Of a stretch of DNA of 64,000 bases, positions 26,401-47,163 are shown piece by piece. Below the pieces are notes generated by a model. It saw only the letters and a program-made list of their open reading frames with translations. It searched no databases and was not told where the DNA came from. The stretch comes from Hybos culiciformis. Lineage: Eukaryota; Arthropoda; Insecta; Diptera; Hybotidae. The stretch lies in the NCBI GenBank assembly GCA_964007475.1, contig OZ023275.1, positions 41,659,381 through 41,723,380 on the forward strand, in the 5' to 3' direction. The position numbers and the translations under genes are program-made. Numbering within the stretch: the stretch's first letter is position 1; every line of letters starts with the position of its first letter.

Positions 26401-29400
26401 CCAGCTTTTAAAGGAATAGTGGCCCACGTTAAAACTTCGATTGAAAAAATTTTTTATTCATATATTTTGTTGTTGCAACATTTTGTGTATATACGTATAA
26501 CTATGAAGCAACAACTTTTTTCAAAACAATTCTACCAATGGTTGTCTTTTAAATAAAAAGTGAAATAAGTACTCAATTTGTTCACGTCCCATTTGAATTA
26601 AGTTTGTATATTATAACAAACTATCAAATTTGGGGATCATTAATCAATATTATCAGATAAAAATCAAATAATTAATTAATTTTTTAACAATACATATATA
26701 TTTTTACTCATTAGCTCCAGCCATTCCTGGTAGACCAGGAGGCGGTGCTGCTCCACCACTTCCTCAAGGCAGACCAGCGGGAGGACAAGCGCTTCCAGCA
26801 CCCTTAATACCATCGTAAGTCTAGTAATTCTTATTTAAGCAAATATATATTATAATTTTTGTATATCATTTAAAAAACTTGAAAGGTATCCTTTTTATAA
26901 AAAATTAAAGACAATTTTTACAAGTAAAAAATGTTATTAATATCAATTAGAGCCGCCTAAAATAATTTTAATTGTCAATTACATACTTTTATTCACACAG
27001 AACAAAAAGAGTCTCTGATGAACTTCTGATGGGAGATGCCTTTATTTACTATTCATTTTTTAGTTATTTTAGAATCGACTAGCTGTATTTTATTTGAAGT
27101 CCTTGATTTCATAGTTCACAATTCACATAAAAAATAATTCATAGTTTACATAACACTTCAAAAAGTAACTTCTTGTTAGCTGTTAGATTTTTAAAAATTT
27201 GAAAAATTGATCTGCATTATTTATGCACTTGAAAGCCTCTCATTTTGACATTAAATTATGAATAAAAAACTTCAAGATACATAAATAATACTATAATATG
27301 GAATATAATTGTAACAACCAATGTCAATAAAACTTTAGTTCATGGAATATTAAATAAAATTTCATTCTCATTTATGGAGAAATATTTGTTGAATGTCTTA
27401 TTTGTTATGCAATATAATATCTAACATTAATTGAAAAAATAAAAAGAATAATAAGACATGATAAGAGGACATAAATTAAAATTATATACATATTTTTTTT
27501 TTTTTTATAAAAAGGTTACCTTTTAAACTAATAACTATTATGTACATGTTAATGTACATTCATTCGAAATATTAATATTTTATCGATTTTTTTTATGTTT
27601 CGTTGAAAGACAATTTTAATACACTTCCAAAATAATTTTTTTCTTTTTGTTCTATTCTTACTTAATATTAAATAAAATAATTTTAGGCGGCGCTAAACAA
27701 GAAAAAAAAAAATTAAAAAAAAAAATTCATTACTTATTCAAAAATTTTAAAATAAATATTCATTCCAAATATATAAAAAATACATAAAATATATTAAATA
27801 ATTTATCATTATATAGCTTGATATTAAAATTATACGACTTATGTACAGCAAATAGAACTTTTTTTTTGGCGCTTGCAATGACAGCTTTAATTAAATTTGA
27901 AATTGTCATTTTAATTTTGGTTTAAAATTAATTAATAATAATTTGAACATTGCCAAAAATTCGATTCGCATAACTAGAGAATTTTAAAGTCAGTTTCCCT
28001 AAATTCTTGCCAAATTTACATTTAAAAAAAAATTAAAAAAATTGGTAGGAAAATTTAAATATTTTAAACATCTCAATCTTATTTTTTTCCAATTGAAACA
28101 ATTATTACGTTCATTCAACACTGACATAAATTACAAGTCGTTTAGTTAAAAAAATAAAAAAAAAAATCAAGTAGGGATAAAAATCATAACAAATATATGA
28201 AACTGTATGAAAATGCCTGCATAACTAACAAAAAAATTAAAGATTAATTTGTAAAAAGATGAAAACAAAAAAAAAGTTATCAAAATCAAAAATTCGACAT
28301 AAAGTTATCGTATTGTACAATTGTAACGATGTTGTCTATTACTTAGAAATTCCTCCGAAATTTGATTAAGTAAAATCTTATTTACTCATAACTTTAGAAA
28401 GAACTTGCGATTTGGCAGATATTCAAACTTGACTTGTCTTTTACGCAAATGCCTTTTCTCTGTAAAATTTGAAAAAATTCTGTTGTGTTTGAATTGAAAG
28501 CAGTTATAATATAAGTATTAAAGATAGATAGATATACAGAGATCGATTTCATTATATATTTAGAATTTTAGATATATTAGATGTTTTATAAAGTTTCATA
28601 CATTTGTGTGCTTTCTATGCCTACGAGATCCTTTAAATGTATCAGTAGACGATTTAATATTTATGTTGGTGTTGGCCAATTTGATAACACATTACACACA
28701 TTATATTATAGAATAGACTTTTGTCGTATGTCGTATTTTTATAAATAAAAAAAAACATTTTCCTTGATTTGAGTTTATTTGATTTAATTGATATAAAAGC
28801 TATATATACGTATATTCATGTAATATTAAATGCTTACGCTTTTACCTTCTTTTTAACGAAGAAATTTAATTTCAAGTGAAATATTTATTTTCTGTGCAGA
28901 TATCCATTTGCTTAAAAAAATATTTATTGAAAAACGATTGACAAATCGTAATTAACAGCTAAAAGTATATACCTACCTTCCTAAATTATATATTTTTTCT
29001 ATTTTCTGCTTAGCTGTAGTGGCATAAAAACATAAAAGTAATATTAATAAAATAATCAGTAATTTAATGAAACACTAAGAATAATAAATAACATAGCCTA
29101 ATTTGGAGACTAAAGAAAATTAAAATAATTGAGAATCTTACAAGCGTATAACATAGTTTTATAGTATATAGATTATAAAGAACATTTTTGGCATTTTTTG
29201 TTTAATAATAATGTCAAAAATTCATCAAAATAAATTATATTCAATATATTCATCAATCAATCAAGGAATTTTTTTGACCAAACATTCTACATATAACAAT
29301 ATATAATATTAAATTATTAGTTAAATTGGCATTTAAAAGGAAAAACTGCATAAATGTATCGTGCTATAATTTGTTGTAACACGGACATTTGCGTTACCGA

Positions 29401-32400
29401 CCGACGATAATATTTATGGAATTGCGAATTTATCTGCAGCAGTTTCCGTGTGATGTTTGAAATATTTTCAAAATTATTTATGAAATAAATGTAGAAATTA
29501 AAACAGCAGGATGTAAATAATTAATTAAATAAAAAGAAAGCAAAATAATAACTTATTGTAAAAATTGTCTTTATATTTATTTGATCATAATGTTTGAGCC
29601 GTTTAAAAAGTTATATAATGAACCGGAAAATTTTATTATTTTTATTTTAAGAATCACAGACGAAATTATAAAAATTAAATTAACTTAAAGCGTTTTCGAA
29701 ATAAACGGCACATTTTTTTTAAGTTAATGGAAATTGTTCTAGTTTTTATTTCAAATTCATATGAAGTACATATATTGATATTATTTAGGTTCGAGCACTG
29801 CTGGTTATTTTAGTCGATAGCGTAGAATAAATTTTCCGGAAAATTAGGGAAATAATAATTTTTGATAAATCGTGCAAGCTTTTATTTTGAATTCAATTCG
29901 TATTCAGTTAATAAAAATATTCAAGGTGAAAGGACATTTTTTAAATTTTAAAATAATAAGGTAAGAATTAAAATTTGTACATCAATTTACTTTAATAATT
30001 TTTTGGAAACTGGAAGAATCTTTTGTTTCATTATTAATTTACCAAAAACTTACGAATTTATTTTTTAAAATAAATTGATGTACATATATATTTTTAATTC
30101 ATACCTCTTTATTTTATGATGATTTATGTTATATTATATAAATAAATTTTTATTGTGTATTTGTTCTTTATATTCAGCAGTGGTTTGAGATATTCAAAAG
30201 CCAAATTTCATTCTAAATTTTTTTGTTTGATATTTTCTATCTTGAGAATATTAAGTGACAAAAGTAGAACAATTTCCTGTTTAAATTATTTAATTTTTTT
30301 TTAAAAACTATGTAAATATTATCTTTATTTCAAAAATTGTAATATAAATAAATTCAAAAAAGAAAATCTTCAAAAAAATTGGAGATTTTTTTAATTTTCA
30401 GTATGAAGTTTTTAGAAAGTACATTATTAGGCTTTCTTCTTTCAAATTATACGAATAATTTTTAAAATATAAATGCTCTTTAGTTTAATTTATTTGTTTT
30501 GGTAAAAATAATAAATTATTTTGTTAATTTTATAACAAATAATAGTCGAGCACAAGCGCAAGCAGCTGCTGGTGTTTATAACCAATTACCTCCACAAATG
30601 AAACAGCAAGTTAATCAAGCAGTTACAAAAGCAGCAATGAATGAGTTATCAAATGTTTTTGCCAGTAAATTTAAGTAAAAAGCAAAATAAATATGAAATA
30701 TAAACAAATAAATTGCAAATATTTAGATTATTGATCATATAATATTGTCGAAGTTCCATTGTAAAGTGCTGTAAATTAATTACATTATCAATGTCGGATA
30801 TATTAATTGACTTTACTTATTGAATAATAATAAAATAAACCATATCATTTTTGTTGTTTGAGACTTCTTATTGAGTACCAGATTATAAAGATAAAAGAAA
30901 AAAATAAGTTTTATTTGTCAAAACTATTTAATTTAATTTAGTTACGAATAATCGTAGCGTTAAAAAGATTTGTTACGCACAAAAATGCTTCAAGTAAAAG
31001 AGAGTAAAAAAATAAAGCTTAAATAAACGTTGAGATGTCCAATAACTACTTACCTGTTTGTTACATAATAAAATTTAAATTTATTAATTTTTTTTATTTA
31101 AAGCTTATGTACATAGTTTTGATTGAAAAAAAAAACTAAATGAAAATGTGAATCGATATGTACTGAAGCAGCAAGAATTTAGTTTATAAAAATCCTTTTC
31201 TTGAACTAAAATTCAGACAAATATAAAATTTTGCTATAATCTTTAATGATTTGGTTTTTTTTATTTCCTATTTTAATTAATTCTGCCTGTTTATAAATAC
31301 TCAAATCATATAAAGTAGTTTTGTATTGGTTTACTTTAATTTTTTTTTTTATTTAAATTTTTGATCATCACAAACTATTCAAATTTAGGGAAAATTGTTA
31401 AATATGTTTTTTACTCAAAAAAAATATACAAGATTAAAAAAAGTTTACAAAAATTGGAATGGAAACTATTTTGTGATTTCCTTAAGAAGGAATTTAATCC
31501 ACATTTAAGTTAAGCTCGTAATAATTTTTTGATGAATAGAAATTGATAAGAAATTAATATCGTTTACTTAGAATTATTATATTACTCTTCGTTTATATGA
31601 AATTGTATGACTTGGAGTAATATAAATATCAACCAACGAAATGACATTTTAAACAAAATGTTCGATTTCTGAAGATTATTTCAATGTTGTTCCATTCCAA
31701 TTATGTAAAAACAAAATTAAAAAAATATTGACGTCTTATTAGTAATACAATTACTTTTGACTGTAGAATAAAAGTATATTGTATAATTAAAAAAAGTTAA
31801 ATAATTATATTAATACATTGGAACCATTAATTAATGTTTAAAAATATTAATCATAAAAGTATATTTAACTATAAAATTAAATGTGTAATGTTCTTTTTTT
31901 CAGTAGTTTTCAAATGACATTATGAAAAAAATTTATAAAAATAACATTCCATTTTTAAATGTTCATTGTTTTTTTATGTGTGACAAAAATCACTTAAATT
32001 AAAAAAAATGACGCACGCTTAAAAAAACAAAGTTTAATACTATATGTTGTATTTGTATATATTCATTATATTTTAATTGTGCGAATATAGTAAATATCGT
32101 ATAATTTATCTATTAACAATAAAAGAAAAGAAACACAAGAATGATAAAAATAAATTCTGATAAAGTAGTAATAATATAATATTTGGAAAAATACTTTCTA
32201 ATTTTTGTATTGCTATGACTACAATATTAATTAACTAACCATTAACTATTTCACTAATAAACTATGTTCTATTTTAACCTTTCATTCGATATTTACTATA
32301 TTAGCCAGATTATAATCAATTTTCTAATCTCAGTAAAAATTTATTTTCCCCCAATGATGAAACGATGAAAATTTCAAACATGTATATTGAACTTATGTTC

Positions 32401-35400
32401 AAAAATTTACATTGAACTTATGTCCAAAAATTTGCATTGAATTTATGTCCAAAATTTTACTGAGAATAGTTTATTGAGATAAGGAAAAAGATCTGAAGAG
32501 GGTCTGGTGAAGGTGGAAATAGAAAACAGAATTAATTCTGAATTTATTTTTATAACAGATGCATTTAATTGTATTTAAAATGGAATCGCCTGTAATTTTT
32601 ATGTTGTGGTGGAGTGTTCTATTTGAAGCCAAAATAACGTTTAATGACTTTACGTATGACCTTAAAAAAAATAAACCATGAAATAAAGACAATTGAAGTT
32701 ATAACTCTTTATAAAAGGGGTATAAAATCAAAATTTAAAAGGACATAAAGGAAATAGCTTTGAGATCATTCCGATAAGTGTTCATTTAATTAAAACTGGA
32801 CAAAAAAATAAAGAACTTAAATTTGTCCAAAAAATATTTAAATCAATGCTGATATTTATTTGAATAAGTTTTTCTTATTAACGACATACAAATGTGTTTT
32901 TTTTTTAAGGAAATAACAGGTTTATTTCCAATAATCCGCAACGGGATCGGGTATGTCAAATAACACCAACATCACTTTCTCGAATTCTACATTTATTGCC
33001 AGAAAGTAAAATCCTAAATTAAAAAAGTAAGAATATAATAAAAAAAAAACCGTTTTGTAAGTTAAACACTATAAAAAAATAAAATAAGAATAATCAGATT
33101 GGATTAACAAATTAAAAGATGAATGTGATATAATTTGGTTGCTAACAAACTAATGAGCTATAACAAGCTTAGTTACAAGATGAAGAAATTTGGTTTAAAT
33201 TAGAAATTAAAAGACAAAGAATAATTATGAAAGCTTATAAAAGAATCAGAAACAAGACATAAATTTCAATTTGAGAATGAATTAAGCAACTCATTCTTAA
33301 AATATTAGGTCAGTCAATCTATACTCTTGAAATTGAAGCGAATACTGACGACAGTGTTGGCAAGTTTGACGTTGTAACATCCACCATAAATAAATCTAGC
33401 TGCCTTAAGCTTGACATTATAACAAATTTTTATTAAATTAATATATTTCTTTCATTTTTCATTTTCGTTAATTTTTCAATGAGAAATACTAAACTAACTT
33501 CATGATATTGGTTACTATTAGTTCTTTCTTTGCTCTTTTGGCTTCTTAACCTGTTTTCAAAATTATACATTGATATTGGGTAGAATGTTGAAGTATCAAT
33601 ATAAAGATTTTTTTAGTTAAATAAAATTATAATTTTCAAAATTAAGCTTAAAAATATTTTTCCTTTTTACAAAAATCTAAACGTTGTTTAATAACATAAT
33701 AAAAAAAATATTTATACGAAGGGACAAAATTTAAATCTCGGCATAATTGTGTTGTACAACTTACATTAATGGAGAGCTTAATGAGAAGAGAGCCCCTTTA
33801 AAGATAGCACTTAAATGCAGGTGCATATTATATTTCTAATAGTCATACTTTTTAATAGAAGTATATAATTAAATATCCATATTTATAATTATTTTTCTTT
33901 TTTATAGTAGTACACTTCTAATTATATGATTTTTTATTTTCTCTTTTTTCTTGGTAAATTATTTAATTTATTGTGTTTTAATTCGATTTCAAACAATATG
34001 TTTACCCTTTATTAAATAAGCTCTTGTTCTACTCTTCGAGATTTATTTTTATTCTTTTTGTAGAAAGTAAAAAAAAAACAAATAAAAAAGTAAATGTAAT
34101 TAAATTAAAAAGTATTATTGCTGTTATGGAGAAAATTATATATAATTATATTGATAAAAATAATTTGTAAATTGTAGGGTATAATATAAAGCTACCTATG
34201 GAATAGAAAGCTTTTTGATTATTTGTCAGAATTTGAACATATTTTTCGAGCAATCAAATTATAATACTGTACTAAAAAAATAATTGTGAATTATTATTAA
34301 ATTATTAAAAATAATAATTATGAATTATTAAATTCCGTAAAATGTTCTTATCTCTTTATGATTTTAAAAATCAATAGTCGTCAAGAATATAAAGAAAAAA
34401 TTGCTTTTCAATTATTCATTCAGAACCGTCATGTTTTTAATCACTTCAATTATTTTAGATTTTTGATTTCATGTATAGGTATCGCAAAATTGACCAATAA
34501 TATAAATTATTATTACTAAACCCTAACCATATATCAAAACAAAATAAATATGATGACACCTTTTTTCACACATTAGGAAAGTGAAATCGAAAAGTGATTA
34601 CAATCATGGTTTATTAATTTTTCTTTGCTAACGAATTTTTCCGAGGAAATATATTTCTTTTAAAATTAATACTTTGTAATTTCAGCGACAGCTTGAATAA
34701 GGACCTATTTTTTGCGACATCTGCTATGTAAACATTTTGACAAGTAATCGAAAAGCTAATATTTACAAAAAAAAGCTTTTAACTAAAACAAAATAAAATT
34801 AAAAATGAAACGAAAATGACAAAAAAAATTATAAATATATTTAATAAATATTATTATTATATCTCTTGTAGAATTAAAAATATACATAAATGAGATAATA
34901 AAGTTCTACTGATTATTGTTATAAAATTATAAATATTTAGGCGAAAGCAAAACAATTAATATGCAACAACAAGATGTTAAAAATTATAATTTTATGAATT
35001 GAATTTAAATAAAAAAAAAATCAAATAAATTAAATTAAAAAAAAGGAAAATTCTTTTAAATAATGTGTTATGTAAAGCAAAAAAGGAAAAAAAAATAATA
35101 AAATGGAAAATATTAAGTTATAAAGAAAAAATTAAAATTTCAAGTTTTTCATTTCTGTGTAATGTGTTCGTTTTTTCTCATTGGTGTAGGTTTTTCATTT
35201 TGTTTTAAAATGTTATGTTCATATCTTTATACATTAAAGTTTTTGATAGAAGTTTTCATATATTTATCGGTGTAATGTAATTAAGACAATTTGTCATCAT
35301 TTTGGAATAAGCGCAAAATTGATTCTAAAACTAAGACAGCAGCGTGAAAACTGTAATTGACATAATACTATTCGAGAGAAATAAAATATACTTATAAATA

Positions 35401-36347
35401 ATAATGAGTTAATATTTTTATGTAGTAAAAAGTGGAAAATCAAATTTTTTGAGTTGTAACTCTTTGCAGAAATAGTGCAATATAACATAACGTACATAAC
35501 TTTATCTTAATTGAAAATTTCACAATTTTGAAGTCCAAATATTATTTTTGTATTAAATTTAAATTTTCTAATTGCTGTGATTTTCTACTGCAGCTAGTTA
35601 TGTGTAAATAAGTGTTTTCCTGTTGCAACTTATGATATGTGCTACAGGACTGAATTTTCGGTGATAGATTATAATAAGTATTAATTAATAATAGTAAATT
35701 TAAACTTAGTTTTTTCATATAGGCATTTTGTTTAACACATTTTTTTTGCAATTTTTGTTTAAAGTTGTTAATAAAAAATACTACTTGGGTATTATCAATG
35801 CATTAACTTTGTTTTTTTTGAGAAAAAAAATATGTTAAACAAATTGTATGAATAAAACTGATTTTATACTATTATTAATCAATGATTACTGATTAGATTG
35901 AATTAAAAACTTTTTCTTCACAAATTTTCTGAATATATTATATGTACCTATGAACATTAAACGTTACAAAAGAAAGCAAAATATTAAAAAAAAACTAAAC
36001 ATCGCTCTAAAAAATAACTAACATTGTTTGTATCCAAGGTTCTGGGCCTACATCACTTCTCAAATCATAAATATATATGTTTTTGTTAGAAACAATGCAA
36101 CTGATGAAATTAAAATTTTGTATCATTTCCCAGGGGATACTTGTGATTTATTTTTTTTTATTTTAATTTTTTTTTAGCTTTTATTTTTTGCTTTTACTTA
36201 AAATTTTTAATTATAATAAAAAATATGTTTAATTTTTTCTTCAATTTTTTTGTTAATTTGATTAATTTTTTTTGTAGTCGCCCAGGTCAAGCTCCGCCAA
36301 AATTACCAGATAGGCCATCATATTATGGTAACACTACTCATCATTAA
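9146..36347 (+). CDS. shi: Dynamin GTPase (shibire)
   Basis: Coding exons: 9146-9291, 13805-13878, 13938-14694, 14767-14883, 15152-15380, 15725-15882, 19021-19127, 21731-21918, 22068-22190, 25612-25821, 25898-25991, 26098-26234, 26299-26353, 26715-26814, then either 30546-30678 or 36278-36347. All phases close, giving 875 aa (proximal end) or 854 aa (distal end). Domains: GTPase with P-loop GGQSAGKSS (33-41), DLPG (131-134) and TKLD (200-203); middle/stalk; PH domain about 510-625 ([24 protein letters not shown] region); GED about 644-735; Pro/Arg-rich tail with PPPPP and [12 protein letters not shown]3-ligand motifs. Dynamin is a membrane-scission GTPase acting at necks of clathrin-coated pits and needed for synaptic vesicle recycling. 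Exon 6 ([14 protein letters not shown]) corresponds to the exon that is duplicated and alternatively used in vertebrate dynamins; I found only one copy here. Intron 1 is 4.5 kb, and the introns leading to the last exons are 3.7 and 9.5 kb. Confidence 0.97.
11441..11471. repeat. Long poly-T tract
   Basis: This is an uninterrupted run of about 29-30 T in dynamin intron 1, the longest homopolymer I noticed. Similar but shorter A/T tracts occur throughout the intron (about 10806-10826 and 11300-11332). The copy number in the assembly may be unreliable. Confidence 0.7.
14921..15065. repeat. 78-bp tandem duplication in dynamin intron 4
   Basis: Two adjacent copies of a segment starting attctaaagtgctaagatat begin at 14921 and 14999 and share nearly all bases, including aaagcgaaacgataaaaata and aaggaagtctttc. 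Only a few substitutions separate them (cattggg versus tattgga), so the duplication is recent. It lies inside the 268-bp intron between dynamin exons 4 and 5 and touches neither splice site. Confidence 0.85.
18270..18355. repeat. AT-rich tandem repeat, 21-bp period
   Basis: At least three imperfect copies of a unit read tatatgtaataaatattat, with starts at about 18281, 18302 and 18323. Degenerate versions occur on both sides. The repeat lies in the 3.1-kb dynamin intron between exons 6 and 7. Confidence 0.75.
22967..22978 (+). other. shi: Candidate 12-nt microexon of dynamin (EGSQ)
   Basis: Between exons 9 (ends 22190) and 10 (starts 25612), both in phase 0, lies TATAAGCAG/GAAGGAAGTCAG/GTTTGT. 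It has a pyrimidine-rich stretch upstream (ttcctaattttctctt), an AG acceptor and a GT donor. The 12-nt insert keeps frame and would add Glu-Gly-Ser-Gln in the acidic linker between the PH domain and the GED. This linker varies between dynamins. The donor is weak and no transcript supports it, so it may be chance. Confidence 0.4.
23404..23840. repeat. GC-richer segment, probable transposable-element relic in dynamin intron 9
   Basis: Base composition rises sharply relative to the flanking intron. Within it is a 28-bp direct duplication (gaagaaaagtgtcacagacg, copies at 23493 and 23521), a small hairpin gctgtgttaaaacagc at about 23408 and the near-palindrome aagcgaagcttctt. A later part repeats ctttcagca twice. 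The 64-codon open frame at 23501-23695 resembles nothing I recognise. A solo LTR or other element fragment is the likeliest explanation, but I could not find matching termini or a target duplication. Confidence 0.35.
30546..30678 (+). other. shi: Proximal alternative last coding exon of dynamin
   Basis: The acceptor AATAG/TCGAGCACAAGC follows phase 2 of exon 14 (CCATC/GTAAGT). The exon encodes [18 protein letters not shown] and ends [12 protein letters not shown] then TAA at 30676-30678. That ending matches the C-terminus of the long insect shibire isoforms. AATAAA signals follow at about 30686 and 30834. It gives an 875-residue protein. Confidence 0.85.
36278..36347 (+). other. shi: Distal alternative last coding exon of dynamin
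   Basis: The acceptor TTTTTTTTGTAG/TCGCCCAGG is in the same phase as the proximal exon. It encodes [18 protein letters not shown] followed by NTTHH and TAA at 36345-36347. The segment completes another proline-rich SH3-ligand-like motif ([13 protein letters not shown]) in place of the Gln/Ala-rich tail. An AATAAA lies at about 36408. It gives an 854-residue protein. Both the phase match and the proline-rich content argue that it is a genuine terminal exon. Confidence 0.8.
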
Positions 36348-36419
36348 AATTAGGTTTAGAATAAAAAAAAATTGCCTCAAAATACAAATTGAAAAAATTG
36401 CTTAAAGTAAATAAACTGT

Positions 36420-39400
36420 TGAATAGATATTAAAAATACATAATAATTAATATTTTCTACCTTAATAATTTTAAATTTATATAATGATTTAAAATATATA
36501 TATATTTTTGTATATTTTTAATTTATTATTTTATTTTGTTATTTGTATAAAATAAAAAAAATATATCATTATTTATTTGAACAATTTTATTCGTTTAAAT
36601 TTGTTAGACTGTTAGAGAGTGTGTTTCAGATCTTGATGATGGAGATTAATGTTGGAATTCCTTAAAGATGCTATAACTAAAAATACTCGTCCTGATAATA
36701 AACATGTATTCCTTTGACAAAAAATTTTCTTTCTGGAAATTTTCAAAATGATTGGTATAAAAATATGTTCATGATTAACTACAGTTTCGTCAATTTTTCC
36801 ATTCTTGATTAATAGAAATCTTTAAAATAATATGAAAGGAAAACCTTCCTAAATAGTAACCAGGTACCAGGTAAGTAATAACGATATTTTTGAAATAAAT
36901 TTAAATAATAATAAATTTAAAATACAAGCGTCATAGTTTATGATATTTTATTTATTACACCATTTAGAAAAATTGTGAAAATTTATAACAGTAGAATTGT
37001 TTCTTACAGTTATCTGCTCGTACGTTTTACACAATAATTGACCAAACTTTTAAATGAATTCAAATTCGAACGCGAAATAAATTACTAAATACCCCTGGAT
37101 TTGTTCGGAAGGTACATTTAGTAAGCAAAGAGAATCTTGATTTCCAGAAAGTATTACGAGAACAAAAACCTACACTATGAACTATGATGTTACTTAAGAT
37201 AAATATGGCAAAAAAATCCAATGCAGGTATTAATTTAAAATTAAAATCGATCGTCACAGCTTGATTTTGGTTATTAATTTTATCTGCGGAAATAATAAAA
37301 CAAATTAATTATTTTTACCATTTTTATTAGTTGTAATTTTTATTCACTTTTAGACTTTTATTCGTTTTCACGTAAATTTTAAATATGTTTTTATTAATCC
37401 TCTATTAACGTTATTGGAGAAAGAATTTTTCCACTCCGCATTTTAAAGTAATTACCTATTGTTGAATAATGTTTTATTTAATGAAATTTAAATTATTACT
37501 TTTTTTTAATTCAATGTTTTCAATAAAATTTTTATTTAAGTATCTGTAAAAAAATAATCAATATTTACAGAAAAGAAAAAATTTTAGGTAGATTTAATTT
37601 TGGGATTTATTAGAAAATAAAGATTGAATTAGATTTAATAAATAAATAGATTAGATTTAATAATTGAAAAAAAATAAGGAAATTAATTTTTTATCTGTCT
37701 CCTTAATGTATAGATAATGTATTCAAAATGACGATAAATTTTTTTAGAACTTTTCTAATAATTGCAATTGTCAAATTTTTTCTTTTTCCGAAATATTGAC
37801 ATTTTTATGCAGTAAAGTAAAATAATTTTCAAAGTATACATATTTTTGTGGTGTATAACAATTCTTATTTAATTAGGACAAAATTTATTTAATATATTTT
37901 TGAAATAGATATTTTAAAAACTTTTTGGATACTCTTATATTTAAAAAAAAATAACTATAAATATAATACATGAATAATTGAATAAGTTTTTTTTATAGAA
38001 ATACTATATAATTATATTTTTACAAGAGATGCATTAAACTTTTCATTCGAAAATTTAATTATTTAAATAATGAAAAAAAAATTTAGACCATTAGAACAGA
38101 AAATATAATATGTATATTAATCAAATATCGTTTTGATTAAATAGTTTTCATTTTCAACATTTCCTTAACTAGGCTTAAGATTTTTATTTATTTAAAAATA
38201 TGTGCTTGATTGACATAAAAAATATGTAAAAATTCATGCACCAAATCTTTTCAGAAAGCAAAAGGAATTTTTCTTTTAGAACAAAATTTTAAACCTAAGA
38301 AAAAAATTGCTTAAAATTCCTTTAAACATTTTTTTATCGCTTTCCTTTGCTTCGCCAAGAGTTCTAGTTTTTTGTATTTGATTTGCAAAAAAAATAATTG
38401 CTATTTATCTTATTTTATCAAAATCTTACAAACGAAGGGAAAACTATTAAATGAAAATCTCAAGCCAAGTAGTAACTTACTAACATATGTTATATTTTAT
38501 AATTGACATTTAATACATCTCATTTTATCTTTTACTATTATATATTCAGTTAAATATCACATAAAAGTTATATTTGATTTTGCAAGTATTGTATATATTT
38601 GTTCTTGTAACAAGTTAGATTTATATTATAGTAAAATTTTTAAGAAAATTTTAAATGTTTTTTAAGTGTTAATTTTTTGACAAGCAAGATAATAGAAATG
38701 GGCAGTTAGTCAGTATAAACTTAATACATGATAAGTATGTTGTAATTATGATATTGATTCAATTCAAAATTGTACATGTTATTCATACATAATATTGAAA
38801 ATTTTGAGACTTGAATGAATGTAAATAAATGTAAAAGAACACTTAATATATAAAAAGTATTTTTTGTTATTTGTTGAACCCACTTCTATTATTTCTTCTT
38901 AACGTCATCCACAAATTACGAAATTTGTTTTAAAATTTAATGTAATTTTTGGACAAAGTAAAATTACGTTCTATTAAATTCAGTGAAACTCCTGGGCGTT
39001 ATTATGAATAAAAATCAATCGTAAAAATCTTACGAAAATCCTATTATACCTCTTAATTCAAATAAAGCTGGGAATGCATTCATTGAATTTTATAAAAACA
39101 AGAATTCAAAAATGGGATCTTTATAATATTTTTACGATCGATAATGATCGTTAATTGTACATGAATCGAGACATTTGGTAAGTTTCACTTAAAAGAGTTG
39201 TTTTATTTTGGTTCTATGTATTAATATCATCAAAAAACTAATTGTATTTGTCCTAAAGACACAATGAACACTCCTTCTTTTGAAAAAAAAGCAAAGCGAC
39301 CAAGTAATTTTTTTTACAATACGAAATGATTGCTTTTTTCTAAAACGTCCGTTTGCTTTTGCTAAACTGAAAGTTTGAAGCTATACCTTATTAAATTTTA

Positions 39401-40587
39401 AAAAAATTGGAATGTTGTTTATTAACATTGCTACGAATTATTTTAAGTAACTAGTCGCACTATTAGCGTTTATTAAAAATTAATACAAGTAAAATCTGTG
39501 TTAGTTATTTTATCAAGAACGTTTATCAAACTGATCCCGAACCAATTTAAACAAATTTAACCATAAAAATAACCATATTTTATTCTAATATTAATTTCAA
39601 CAAGGTATTAATAAAAAACTAAATAATAATAACTTAAAAGTAATCTCAAATGCATTATTGTCGTTTATTACAGTTATGCAGATATTTTAATTACTCAATT
39701 AAAAAAAAAATAATAAAATTAAAAAATCTTTTAATACTAAAAAAAATTAACAACTTGTTTTCTGAGAGAAAGTTATGACAAGTTAGTTATCATAATCAAA
39801 CGATAATAAATTTATTTAACTTGAACTTCATGAATAATGAATCGCATTTAAAATTACCTTAGATTAAAATGTTTTTCACTTTAAAAACAAACAATATGTG
39901 TATAGATATAGAAATAATCCGGCCTTGGAAATATTGATTTCGAAATTAAATTAATCAAAATAATTCGTATTGCATAAAAAGCCACGTTACAAATTACAAT
40001 TAGAACTTAATTTATATTTCACAATTTTTGGGATATACATGAAAGATATTACATAATTTATTTTTTATTATATACCCATTTGTGATTTTAAATACTTTTC
40101 GTTTTATATAAGTGATGAAAAACTTCTAAATATATATCTTATATCATAAATTAAGAATAATAACATTTATACTGTTGAACAATTTATTGTGCCAACTTTA
40201 CATATAAAAAAATAAAGCTCGCATTTAGCTTAATTTTTTATTAAGGTACTCAACTCAAAAAAATAATTATGTATAACAAAATTAATATTCATTTACTATT
40301 GCCTTGTGTAAACATATTACATTCAATTAATTGCATGATAAGCGTAATTATTTTTTTTTGTTGAGAAAATAAAAAATTGAATTCGATCCGAGCTTAACTT
40401 TTTTATAAGGCACACAAATTTGTTCTACAGTAGAAATATTATATAGTTAATTTATGCTTATATATAAAAGCAATAATGTTATATAATATAATTTTTGAAA
40501 CAATTTTTAATAACTGATTAATAATTAATACTTATTATACGAAAAAACTGTAGTTCTTAAAATAAAAGAAAAACGTATAACTCAAAT
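36420..40587. other. Intergenic spacer between convergent dynamin and Rop genes
   Basis: It contains the 3' flank of the distal dynamin exon and, at its right end, the Rop 3'UTR. Open frames here are short and AT-driven, without recognisable motifs. I see no RNA gene or element. Confidence 0.5.
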
Positions 40588-47163
<6,576 letters not shown>

